A DNA stretch of 64,000 nucleotides from Chitinophaga filiformis (GTDB lineage: Bacteria; Bacteroidota; Bacteroidia; Chitinophagales; Chitinophagaceae): the NCBI RefSeq assembly GCF_021646545.1, contig NZ_JAKIRP010000006.1, forward strand, positions 248,001 through 312,000. The letters run 5' to 3'. Both the position numbers and the translations under genes were made by a program. How positions within the stretch are numbered: position 1 is the first letter of the stretch; each line of letters starts with the position of its first letter. Below the pieces are notes generated by a model that saw only the letters and a program-made list of their open reading frames with translations, searched no databases and was not told the origin of the DNA. Positions 36,339 to 44,019 of this stretch are shown one piece after another.

Positions 36339-36440
36339 TGAGATATAGTTGAGATAGCCTCATCCTCCCTTAATCTTCCGTTCCGGAACGGAAGATTAAG
36401 GGAGGATGAGGCTATCTCAACTATATCTCTACTATATCTC
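36339..36440. repeat. Large perfect palindrome B made of 11-bp units
   Basis: The arms 36340-36384 and 36385-36429 are exact complements over 45 bp with no spacer (centre TTCC|GGAA). Each arm parses into 11-bp units: TGAGATATAGT (36339), TGAGATAGCCT (36350), CATCCTCCCTT (36361), AATCTTCCGTT (36372). On the right side an extra unit, ACTATATCTCA (36430 region), repeats the outermost one. The inner halves align with those of palindrome A (shared GCCTCATC and ATCTT-n-CGTT). Confidence 0.9.
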
Positions 36441-36820
36441 AAAGGGAGGCAGTCAATTAAAAAACACATTCAACGAACACAAAATGCGTATATCCCGTAT
36501 ATGTTTTCTTTGACATTCTACTTAGCTTTGTGATGTGATCGGGATGGTACGAGTTTGATAAGCTGGCTTATCACGCTCATTTGTTTTGCCTGGTGTTTTT
36601 TGGAAAAGTCCGCGTAGTTGACGCGTCTGAATAAACATTGTATTTCGTTACTGAGGCAGCCGCCTAATGGCGCCTGTACTACTAAGCGGAATTACAGAGG
36701 AAATTTTCGATATAGCATGTGAGTCTATACAGTAAGTATCTGGACTGATCCTAATGCATCCGCAAGTTCCATTAACTTCGATAGTAGGACTAATCACTAT
36801 GATGCACTTAATCGCCGGCC

Positions 36821-37876
36821 TCAATCCAGCCAATAAAACTTCTTAATACTCGTCTCCTCCATCTTTCCCCCATCCACTAGTCTATAAGCAATCGTAAACT
36901 CCAACTGCGATTTCTCATTATACTCATTACGAAAAAACACACTCCCAATCGTCTCTCGCGTATGAGGGTCCATATACTTCATCTCTGTCACGTTTCCTTT
37001 GTCATCATATTTCTCTATAGTACAACTCTGCACATCAAACACAGCAGCATCCGCATACTTTTTATCATACGTTGGAATAGCCCATTCCATACTTCTCTCT
37101 TTCAGCGTATCGTGTAACGCGGCCAGGTCATAGTATCCAATCACATGTTCTATGCTTGAAACAGATGCCTCTTTTTTAGTCAGTACATTTCCCTCACGGA
37201 TAGCTTCTTCAATTCTGTACAGTATCATTTTCCCATCATATTTGCCATAATATTCCGTCTTCTCTACTTCCTTTTTAGCATTGTAGAAGAATTTCTTCTG
37301 AGAAGCCAAATACTGCGTATCCTTATACTTGTTAACCCGCTGCTCTTCCAGTAACACGTGGTTATTCCCATATACATAAATTATCTGTTCTGAAAACTTG
37401 TCATTATTAAGCAGCAGCTTCGACTCCAATATGCCGTTCACATAGGTATAAATAGTTTTCAGTACCGTACCATCTTCCGTTACTCTTGTTTCTGATGCCT
37501 TCACCCCATTCTGATACGTATAGCTTAGAGACTCTTTTGTACCATAGCGGATATTGTGGTAATGCTCTGCTACCGGCAATCCTTTTTCAAACTTATATTC
37601 ATTGGTAGAAAATGCCTCATTCACAGTATGCCAGTTACCTGTAGCTAGTATAGCGTGTCCTTTGGCAGTAAAAGCGGCATAGCTTTTCGTTTCATCCCCA
37701 TATTTTACGACACGGTAATCCTCTCCCGTATATTCATAGACACTTAAAACACCACGTTCTCCCGAGGAGCTCTTCCCGGTTTCCAGTATCCCGGTTATCT
37801 GTTTCTTGTCGTTATAGAATATTTGCTTTGTACTAGTGGAGTGATCGTCGCGGTGAATCTCTTTGGAAAGATGCAT
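36821..37876 (-). CDS. Hypothetical YD/MORN-like repeat protein
   Basis: This 351-residue protein has no signal peptide and no family I recognise. It is made of repeated two-strand units with Tyr and Lys/Glu, such as YTYQNGVKASETRV, IYTYVNGILESKLL, IYVYGNNHVLLEEQR and EKYDDKGNVTEMKY, recalling the YD-type or YwqK/MORN-like repeats used for binding surfaces. A full-length relative might carry a signal peptide; upstream of the ATG the frame is open for about a dozen codons (FAYFHLLIKSIP) with no start. The gene is followed by the palindrome region and preceded by a terminator at 37934. Confidence 0.5.
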   Translation of the reverse strand: MHLSKEIHRDDHSTSTKQIFYNDKKQITGILETGKSSSGERGVLSVYEYTGEDYRVVKYGDETKSYAAFTAKGHAILATGNWHTVNEAFSTNEYKFEKGLPVAEHYHNIRYGTKESLSYTYQNGVKASETRVTEDGTVLKTIYTYVNGILESKLLLNNDKFSEQIIYVYGNNHVLLEEQRVNKYKDTQYLASQKKFFYNAKKEVEKTEYYGKYDGKMILYRIEEAIREGNVLTKKEASVSSIEHVIGYYDLAALHDTLKERSMEWAIPTYDKKYADAAVFDVQSCTIEKYDDKGNVTEMKYMDPHTRETIGSVFFRNEYNEKSQLEFTIAYRLVDGGKMEETSIKKFYWLD

Positions 37877-37933
37877 GGGTATAGATTTTATGAGAAGATG
37901 AAAATAGGCAAATTATCACGGATACAGAGAAAA

Positions 37934-37961
37934 AAAAGCACCGACTTTCGTCAGTGCTTTT
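37934..37961. terminator. Terminator between GH2 and YD-like genes
   Basis: AAAAAGCACCGAC with GTCAGTGCTTTT (one mismatch), loop TTTC. A/T-rich ends make it usable on both strands. It ends the GH2 transcript (minus). Confidence 0.75.
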
Positions 37962-38058
37962 CGAAACATATTATTCAATATCTGTCCGATGCCGGCCGAT
38001 TCGCCGAATTGTACATAAACAACGCTTCAATATGAATGCATTATCAGTTATAACCGGT

Positions 38059-39903
38059 TTATTTCACTAACGCGGGATCATATAATTTCACATTCGCTTC
38101 CCGTAGTTTATCAACAGGCATTTTATCTACCTGGCGATCGTAGGTCATAAAACCATTCACCTCTCCTTCTACGTCTGTTGTCTGTGTGTATACAGCGGCC
38201 GACAAGCCTAAAGGAATCAGCTGGGCGATCCTTTCAGTGAAAGTCTGATACCTTTTGAACATATCCTCAGAATTTTTGAATGACTGGTATCCCCAGTTTT
38301 TGTTCTTCTGCCAGGTATGGCCTTCCAGCGGCAATCCCAGTCCTCCGAATTCTCCCAGTACCAGGATCTGCTTCTGACCAAACAAGTCTGGTCTCGGCAT
38401 GGCAGGATGAGGATAGTTGTGCAGATCGATGATATGTCCTGTAGGATAAAAGTTACCACCGCTGGCGCTGTTCACCAGTCTTGACGGATCTTTTTTCATC
38501 GTCCATTCAGTGATCTCAGCTGTCTTGAATTGGCCCCAGGCTTCGTTGAATGGTACCCATACCACAATGCTTGGATAGTTATACAAAGCATCTATGATCG
38601 CATTCCATTCTTTGCGGTAATATCCTTCTGATTCCGGCGTACGGTTCTTGTCAGTAGCATGATCCAGCACTCCCGGACGGTTTTCCCATCCATTGCCTCT
38701 GTCGCCACTCGGCATATCCTGCCACAGCAGCATACCTGCCTTATCGCAGTAGGCATAGTAGGTAGCAGGTTCCACTTTGATGTGTTTACGGATCATATTA
38801 AAGCCCATCTTCTTCAACTGGTCAACGTCATACACCATTGCCTCATAAGTAGGAGGTGTATACAATCCATCAGGCCACCAACCCTGGTCCAGCGGACCGT
38901 ACTGGAAAAGGAATTTATTATTCAGCAGCATACGCTGTATACCATTGGCATCAGGCGCCATCGATATTTTACGCATAGCGAAATAACTTTTTATTTCATC
39001 TACCGGTTTGTTATTACGCACCAGCGTTACTTTCAGGTCATACAGGAAAGGTGTGGAAGGCGACCACAATTTCTCATTGTTCAATGGGATCACCGCAGTT
39101 TCCTTAGCACCTACCTGCTGTTGTCCAATCACTGTAGCGCCGTCTAATACTTCAATTTTCAGGTTATCGCCGTCCTGCGCGTTCTCCACATCAGCAGCTA
39201 CTGATATGGTGTGTTTGTCGATATCAGGCGTATGTTTTGTTGACCTGATATACACCTTCGGTACAGCTTCCAGCCACACTGTCTGCCAGATACCGGTTAC
39301 TGGTGTATACCAGATGCCTTCCGGCTTAACCACCTGTTTGCCCGCTGGCTGCGGACCATCATCCGTTGGGTCCCATACACGTACAGCTACCTCCTGTTTT
39401 GCACCTTTCTTAAGATAGGGTGTGATATTGAATGAAAACGGATCATATCCTCCCTCATGTTTACCTGCACTCTTCCCATTCACAAAAACTTCCGTCTGCC
39501 AATCTACAGCGCCAAAATGCAGTAAGATGTCTTTATTCTTCATTGAAGAAGGAATAGTGATGGTATTCTTATACCACAACAGACTGTCTTTTCCGACAGT
39601 GCGGCCTACACCTGACAGAGCAGATTCCACCGCAAAAGGCACCAGGATGTTTCCTTCGTAAGCAGCAGGTTCCGACTGCGATTTCGGCGTGATTGCGTAA
39701 CTCCAGAGACCATTTAAATTTATCCAGTTATTGCTTCTGACCAGTAGCGGACGTGGATATTCTGGCAGCGGGGCTTTCGGGTCAACCTTATCAGCCCATT
39801 GGGTTACAATTCTGTCTTTAATAACGTGCCATTGCGTTCCCTGGGCGTTTGCAGCAGATGCTATGCCGAGGGATACAACAAAACAGGATAATAATTTCTT
39901 CAT
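38059..39903 (-). CDS. Exported GH2 glycoside hydrolase
   Basis: This 614-residue protein has a signal peptide (ANAQG, about 20), a jelly-roll sugar-binding domain (about 40-215: WINLNGLWSYA, DWQTEVFVNGK), an Ig-like middle domain (about 217-305) and a TIM barrel with acid/base Glu454 in PFNEAWGQF and nucleophile Glu518 in LGEFGGLG. At 614 residues it is a short GH2, without the C-terminal domains of LacZ, like many Bacteroidota beta-galactosidase/beta-glucuronidase/mannosidase-type enzymes. The exact substrate cannot be called. It has no susC/D neighbour, so it is outside the three loci. Confidence 0.88.
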   Translation of the reverse strand: MKKLLSCFVVSLGIASAANAQGTQWHVIKDRIVTQWADKVDPKAPLPEYPRPLLVRSNNWINLNGLWSYAITPKSQSEPAAYEGNILVPFAVESALSGVGRTVGKDSLLWYKNTITIPSSMKNKDILLHFGAVDWQTEVFVNGKSAGKHEGGYDPFSFNITPYLKKGAKQEVAVRVWDPTDDGPQPAGKQVVKPEGIWYTPVTGIWQTVWLEAVPKVYIRSTKHTPDIDKHTISVAADVENAQDGDNLKIEVLDGATVIGQQQVGAKETAVIPLNNEKLWSPSTPFLYDLKVTLVRNNKPVDEIKSYFAMRKISMAPDANGIQRMLLNNKFLFQYGPLDQGWWPDGLYTPPTYEAMVYDVDQLKKMGFNMIRKHIKVEPATYYAYCDKAGMLLWQDMPSGDRGNGWENRPGVLDHATDKNRTPESEGYYRKEWNAIIDALYNYPSIVVWVPFNEAWGQFKTAEITEWTMKKDPSRLVNSASGGNFYPTGHIIDLHNYPHPAMPRPDLFGQKQILVLGEFGGLGLPLEGHTWQKNKNWGYQSFKNSEDMFKRYQTFTERIAQLIPLGLSAAVYTQTTDVEGEVNGFMTYDRQVDKMPVDKLREANVKLYDPALVK

Positions 39904-39930
39904 TTCTTTCGATTATTAGCGTTCGGGTTG

Positions 39931-40197
39931 TTAGGGCTTTAATTTACTCAAATGTTTTATAAATCTATAACGGTTTCCTATTGTTTTAATTTCCTGCAAA
40001 CACTGTGTCGACAATTTGCTAAACTCTTTTTTAAACGCCCTGGTGACAGACGACTGTGTCTGTATACCAATTCTGGGTATTACTTCTGACAATGGCGCGT
40101 CTTCATGCGACATAATATAGGCAGCTTTTTGTAGCCGGATTAGCGTGACGAAATCGCCGGTGGACAACGGGAAAGCAGAACTGAAACAATAGTGTTG
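39931..40197 (-). pseudogene. Remnant of an AraC-type HTH domain
   Basis: The translated stretch contains most of an AraC HTH: TGDFVTLIRLQKAAYIMS, then SEVIPRIGIQTQSSVTRAFKKEFS. The first helix is missing; the frame upstream (FSSAFPLS) continues the alignment but runs into the stop codon of the next gene at 40198, with no start. It looks like the 3' end of a regulator (AraC or HTCS) whose 5' part is lost. A TTG at 40165 could start a 78-residue peptide, but it would lack half the DNA-binding fold. Confidence 0.6.
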
Positions 40198-40422
40198 CTA
40201 TTCGTGCCTGTCCTGATAGCCGTATTCCTCATCTTCTGCCAGTTCGCGACCGGTGTATACGCCGTATTTCAATACTGTGTATACCATCCAGACAACCAGC
40301 ACAGGTGAGAACAGGAACATACGGAGCGCTATCCATTGTGTATGTTCAATCTGTAGCAATATACAATATAGTAACAGGTAAGCCGTAACAGCTATCACTG
40401 AGAAAGTGGCATTCGTAAGCAT
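40198..40422 (-). CDS. Small two-helix membrane protein
   Basis: This 74-residue protein has two hydrophobic helices (FSVIAVTAYLLLYCILL and MFLFSPVLVVWMVYTVL) and a charged C-terminal tail (GRELAEDEEYGYQDRHE). I do not recognise the family. It is divergent from the beta-lactamase-fold gene with about 107 bp between, and its stop directly abuts the AraC remnant. Confidence 0.6.
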   Translation of the reverse strand: MLTNATFSVIAVTAYLLLYCILLQIEHTQWIALRMFLFSPVLVVWMVYTVLKYGVYTGRELAEDEEYGYQDRHE

Positions 40423-40529
40423 AACATGGATTTACCCGTTCTGCCGCAAAATATGCGCCAAGGGCGGACGATCTTTTAGAGAAATTACCGGTACTGTTTT
40501 ATATCTTGGGACAAACGTCGATATAAAAC

Positions 40530-41408
40530 ATGTACCGGTTTCTCATTTTATTCATGCTTCTTCCAGCGCTGGCATTTTCGCAACAGGACCGCAAACTTGA
40601 AAAGGGGTTGCGGGAAATTATCAAAGACTTCAAGGGAGATATAGGCATCTATGTCAGGAACCTTAAAACCGGCCGTTATGTGGGTATTAATGAAGACACC
40701 ATCTTCCCCACGGCCAGTATTGTGAAGATCCCTATCCTGGTAGGCGTGTTTGATAAGATTGAGAAGGGGGAACTGAAATATCACCAGCCACTCATTTACC
40801 GGGATTCCATCAAATACGGTGGCTCCGGATTAATGCAATTCTTCAAAGACAGTACGGAGACAGACCTGAGTGTATTGCTGGCATTGATGATGTCTTACAG
40901 CGATAATACCACATCATTATGGAACCAGGCCCTTGCCGGTGGCGGACAACGCATCAATGAACTGATGGCGCAATACGGGTTTTCCGTCACCCGGGTGAAT
41001 TCCCGTACGCCAGGTCGGGAAGCTATCAGGAATATATGGGGCTGGGGTATGACGACTCCACATGAGATGGCGGAGTTAGTGGTGAAGATCCGCCAGGGGG
41101 AGATTATCAGTAAAACCGCTTCCGAGCGGATGTACCGCCTCATGACACACGGCTATTATGATGAGACAGGCCTCTCCCAGATCCCTCCTTATGTACAGGC
41201 TGCGCATAAAACAGGTTCTGTAGACGCTTCAAGGTCTGAAGTGATACTGGTAAATGCACCACATGGCGATTATGTGTTCTATGTAGGCACAAAGAACAAT
41301 AAAGATCAGCGCTGGACAGACGAGAATGAAGCGGAAAACCTGATCAGGAAGATTTCGAAGTATTTATGGGAGTATTTCGAGCCTTCCCGACGCCGGAAGA
41401 GGGGCTAG
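40530..41408 (+). CDS. Exported class A beta-lactamase-fold serine hydrolase
   Basis: This 292-residue protein has a signal peptide (ALAFSQ, about 18) and the class A motifs Ser63-x-x-Lys66 (SIVK), Ser124-Asp-Asn (SDN) and Lys227-Thr-Gly (KTG). The deacylating Glu of true class A enzymes (E166 in RxEPELN) is missing: the region reads NSRTPGRE, with Thr at the aligned place before Pro161. The protein may therefore form slow acyl-enzymes and act on peptidoglycan peptides or another ester or amide rather than being an efficient beta-lactamase. The C-terminus is basic (SRRRKRG). Confidence 0.82.
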   Translation: MYRFLILFMLLPALAFSQQDRKLEKGLREIIKDFKGDIGIYVRNLKTGRYVGINEDTIFPTASIVKIPILVGVFDKIEKGELKYHQPLIYRDSIKYGGSGLMQFFKDSTETDLSVLLALMMSYSDNTTSLWNQALAGGGQRINELMAQYGFSVTRVNSRTPGREAIRNIWGWGMTTPHEMAELVVKIRQGEIISKTASERMYRLMTHGYYDETGLSQIPPYVQAAHKTGSVDASRSEVILVNAPHGDYVFYVGTKNNKDQRWTDENEAENLIRKISKYLWEYFEPSRRRKRG

Positions 41409-41421
41409 GCCATTTTGGCCT
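41407..41421. terminator. Small hairpin between convergent genes
   Basis: AGGCC-ATTTT-GGCCT overlaps the beta-lactamase-fold gene's stop and the end of the convergent Omp85-like gene, with TTAAAA to the right. It is short, so confidence is low. Confidence 0.35.
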
Positions 41422-42770
41422 TAAAATGCCTCATTCAGACCCAGAAAGAACCCTCTGGCACCATACTTACCCCAGGCATAATCCAGGCAAAGGTTGGTAC
41501 GCGTATGCTTGTTAAACAAGATTCGCAAGCCTGCTCCTCCCCCTGGCTGAAATGTCTGGAACAATCTGGTACCTATTTCATCGCTGGCGGTCTGTAAATG
41601 GAAGAATGCCACACCACTGATAAAATTATTCCTCAATATAGGGAAGCGGTACTCCACTTCCGAATAGTTATAATTCGCACCTTTGAAATATCCGACCACA
41701 TATCCCCTTCCGCTACGTGAACCTGGGTCTTTAGCTGTACCCGGTAGTTCGAAGTATGGCACTGCTCCGCTAAGCAGGTAGGAGCCCCAGTTCCAGAATG
41801 CTATTACATGCGCTGGGTTCCGGGCAGAAAGACTGACATATTTCCGGAAATCCGTCGTGAACTGCAATCCACTCCGCGTACTTCCCATCCAGGTCTGGTT
41901 GGCACGGAAACCGGCGTCAATATACATTCCCTTGTAGGCCCGGTTCTGGTTATCACGGGTTGTATACTGAACGTTCAGCAGCAACCCGTTCGCCATATAG
42001 TGCTCTCTGGGAAATCCATGCCGGTCGCTGTAGATATTGAATGGCGTCAGATCAGAGGTAGTGTCGCTGTTTTTGAGCGCACGTCTGATATCAAACGACA
42101 CACCCATTCCCACAAAAAGGTTCTTGCTGACCTCTTTGTAAACCTTCTCTCTGAAATTGTAGAATTGTCCCCGCACCGCACGGGGTTTACGTGCCGCATT
42201 AGCGAGAATGATGTCGGCTTCACTCTTTCCGCCTTCATTCGCGATACCGAGTCCGAAGTCAGGCGTCACAGTTTTGGCAGCGATCAGGCTACCCTGCAGG
42301 TTCCATTTGTTGCCGGGGGTGTACACATTGTGAGAGATATAGAAATATATAATACCTTTTGTAGTAATAGACGCGGATGTTGCAGCTACTGAAAGAAGGG
42401 TATTAGGATCACCGCCCAGTTTTTTCCCCGCTACAGCCTTAATACCAATCTGTGAGCCGATACTGGGGTTCGAAGCTACATTCGGAACAACAATGATACC
42501 TGAACGTGTTTTCACCGGGCCCGGCGGCCTTTTGGGATGCAGAATATATCTTGCCAGATCGCCGAGATCAAACTCCTTAAACAGGTTTTCTTCAGCCTGT
42601 CGCTGAGCTGCTGTCGGTAAAGAATCCCGCTTCAGGGTGTCGGCAGGTGGTTGTACCTGACTATAAACGGTCCCATGTATGATAACAAAGGATATTAACA
42701 GTAAGATTTGCCGCCACAGCACATGTATGGGTCCACTTATCCGGGTATGGTTTCCTCTACGGTTTAACAA
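41421..42770 (-). CDS. Omp85/BamA-type outer-membrane barrel without POTRA domains
   Basis: This 449-residue protein has an N-terminal signal-like segment (about 18-37, ILLLISFVIIHGTVYS), a short linker and a 16-strand-type barrel with alternating residues, the 'surface antigen' (D15) pattern (GLLLNVQYTTRDNQNRAYKGMYI, EVEYRFPI) and a C-terminal Phe in LNEAF. No POTRA domain fits in about 75 residues after the signal. Similar proteins are common in Bacteroidota near lipid or patatin-type genes. Its role is unknown. It is convergent with the beta-lactamase-fold gene. Confidence 0.75.
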   Translation of the reverse strand: MLNRRGNHTRISGPIHVLWRQILLLISFVIIHGTVYSQVQPPADTLKRDSLPTAAQRQAEENLFKEFDLGDLARYILHPKRPPGPVKTRSGIIVVPNVASNPSIGSQIGIKAVAGKKLGGDPNTLLSVAATSASITTKGIIYFYISHNVYTPGNKWNLQGSLIAAKTVTPDFGLGIANEGGKSEADIILANAARKPRAVRGQFYNFREKVYKEVSKNLFVGMGVSFDIRRALKNSDTTSDLTPFNIYSDRHGFPREHYMANGLLLNVQYTTRDNQNRAYKGMYIDAGFRANQTWMGSTRSGLQFTTDFRKYVSLSARNPAHVIAFWNWGSYLLSGAVPYFELPGTAKDPGSRSGRGYVVGYFKGANYNYSEVEYRFPILRNNFISGVAFFHLQTASDEIGTRLFQTFQPGGGAGLRILFNKHTRTNLCLDYAWGKYGARGFFLGLNEAF

Positions 42771-42851
42771 AGCTTGAATTTGTTTAGTCTACAGGTAGGA
42801 TCAAAACAAATTTCAAACCAAGTATGGTGGGGCTAATGCTTCTGTCCGGTG

Positions 42852-43355
42852 TTAAGCCAACTCCATATCATACCTCCTCTCCACCAGCTCCTTGTCAAAT
42901 GTATTAGACCTCTTCTCTTCTGTCAATGTGAAACCATACCGTGTATACAAAGCAATCGCTTCCTCCTGCTCATTGGTCGTCCACAAATATGCTTTATTAA
43001 TCCTTATCTCTTTCATGTAGTTGATGAATTCATTCATCAGTTTCTTTCCGAGTCCTATTCCCCTGTACTCCGGCAAGAAAATGAAATAACGCAGCTGCAC
43101 AGTATCGACCCTGTTAAGTCCCATCAGGAAACCGATGATCTTCCCTTCATGTTCACATACCCATATCCTGTCTTTTGCCGGATCATACCGGTGAGCAAAC
43201 TCTCCCAACCCATCCAGCACATAACCTTCAAAATTAAGCCCATAGCCGCGCTCTTTCGCATAAAGCAGTCCATGCAAATACGCAACATAGCCAAGATCTC
43301 CCGGCAAAAGCTCGTTACGCAGGCTGATATCATTTAAACTCATCGTAGTTGTCAT
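42852..43355 (-). CDS. GNAT N-acetyltransferase (MarR partner)
   Basis: This 167-residue protein has a GNAT core: FIFLPEYRGIGLGKKLMNEF (motif A, RGxGxG/A) and TRYGFTLTEEKR (motif B). The preceding region, ELLPGDLGYVAYLHGLLYAKERGYG and YDPAKDRIWVCEHEGKIIGF, matches the GNAT half of fused MarR-GNAT proteins. The gene lies 11 bp downstream of a separate MarR gene, so here the two halves are encoded separately. The acetylated substrate is unknown. Confidence 0.85.
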   Translation of the reverse strand: MTTTMSLNDISLRNELLPGDLGYVAYLHGLLYAKERGYGLNFEGYVLDGLGEFAHRYDPAKDRIWVCEHEGKIIGFLMGLNRVDTVQLRYFIFLPEYRGIGLGKKLMNEFINYMKEIRINKAYLWTTNEQEEAIALYTRYGFTLTEEKRSNTFDKELVERRYDMELA

Positions 43356-43366
43356 AGTATTCTCCG

Positions 43367-43801
43367 TTATTTGTATTGTAATATTTCCTGTATTGCTTTC
43401 ATATGATTTACCAGCGCCTGTTGCTTCTTTGCAGGCAGGTTGCTGATCAGTCCATCTATCTGTTCGTCTGACGCTTTATTTAGTGTTTTAAACACCTTCA
43501 TTCCTTTCTCTGTAAGAGAGATGAGCGAGGCCCTTGCATCCTCTTCAGATGGCGTCTTTATTATCAGTCCATCCTTTTCCAGCTTCTTCAGTATCCGGCT
43601 TAAATAACTCTTATCAATATGCATGGCCGTCATGATCTGTGAAGCCTGCACACTTTTACCTGTATGTATTTCATACATGGTACGTACCTCCGACAAGGAG
43701 TAAGCACTGTTCAGCAAATGCGCGTCCAGCAGCCCGATGATATCTGTATAGAAACGGTTGAACGCACGGATCTCCTGGACCGCTGTTATAGTGTCCTTCA
43801 T
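43367..43801 (-). CDS. MarR-family regulator (GNAT partner)
   Basis: This 144-residue protein starts at MKDTITAVQEIRAF; an ATG eleven codons upstream exists but is less likely. The winged helix is typical: ASQIMTAMHIDKSYLSRILKKLEKDGLIIK, then EDARASLISLTEKGM. The N-terminus (FNRFYTDIIGLLDAHL, YSLSEVRTMYEI) matches the MarR half of MarR-GNAT fusions. A palindromic operator lies 50 bp upstream, which suggests autorepression of the marR-GNAT operon. Confidence 0.88.
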   Translation of the reverse strand: MKDTITAVQEIRAFNRFYTDIIGLLDAHLLNSAYSLSEVRTMYEIHTGKSVQASQIMTAMHIDKSYLSRILKKLEKDGLIIKTPSEEDARASLISLTEKGMKVFKTLNKASDEQIDGLISNLPAKKQQALVNHMKAIQEILQYK

Positions 43802-43850
43802 TTTTTTATGCTTGTAAGTTATCAGTGAATCCAATGCGAATATACATATT

Positions 43851-43869
43851 TAGTGGACAAAGTCCACTA
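43851..43869. promoter_or_regulatory. MarR operator
   Basis: TAGTGGAC-AAA-GTCCACTA is a perfect 8-bp inverted repeat with a 3-nt spacer, 50 bp upstream of the marR ATG. It is the size of a MarR dimer site. Confidence 0.7.
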
Positions 43870-43980
43870 TTTAGTGTTAAATAATTTTCAGGGAAGAGGG
43901 TTAGAGCAGGCAGGGAAACAAGCGGCTCTTTTGTTCACGGCGAGGAGGTATAGGGCTATCGAAGAATTGGATAGGGAACA

Positions 43981-44009
43981 AAAAAAGGGGCCTCAACTCC
44001 TGAAGCCCC
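43981..44009 (-). terminator. Terminator of the TonB-receptor gene
   Basis: Read on the minus strand: GGGGCTTCA and TGAGGCCCC around a short loop, followed by a T-run (AAAAAA on the plus strand at 43981). It lies just past the receptor stop at 44020. Confidence 0.75.
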
Positions 44010-44019
44010 TCTCCGAATA

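Larger units (their letters stand above)
36091..36820. other. Gene-free region with two palindromes
   Basis: This 730-bp stretch has no credible gene. Besides the two large palindromes it holds 130 bp of unmarked sequence between them and a 340-bp tail (36481-36820) with a promoter-like TAGCTTTG (36523-36530) and a small hairpin (TGATAAGC / GCTTATCA, 36556-36573). Short open frames across the palindromes are by-products of symmetry. Confidence 0.5.

Noticed and set aside
36104..36440. CRISPR array or IS element ends
   Set aside because: There are no regular spacers between repeats, and no transposase or target duplication is visible.
36263..36469. Open frame (68 codons) across palindrome B
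   Set aside because: It exists because the palindrome has no stops in this frame; the encoded sequence shows no protein-like pattern.
36648..36833. Open frame (61 codons) after the YD-like gene
   Set aside because: No signal, no family, overlaps the end of the YD-like gene; considered chance.
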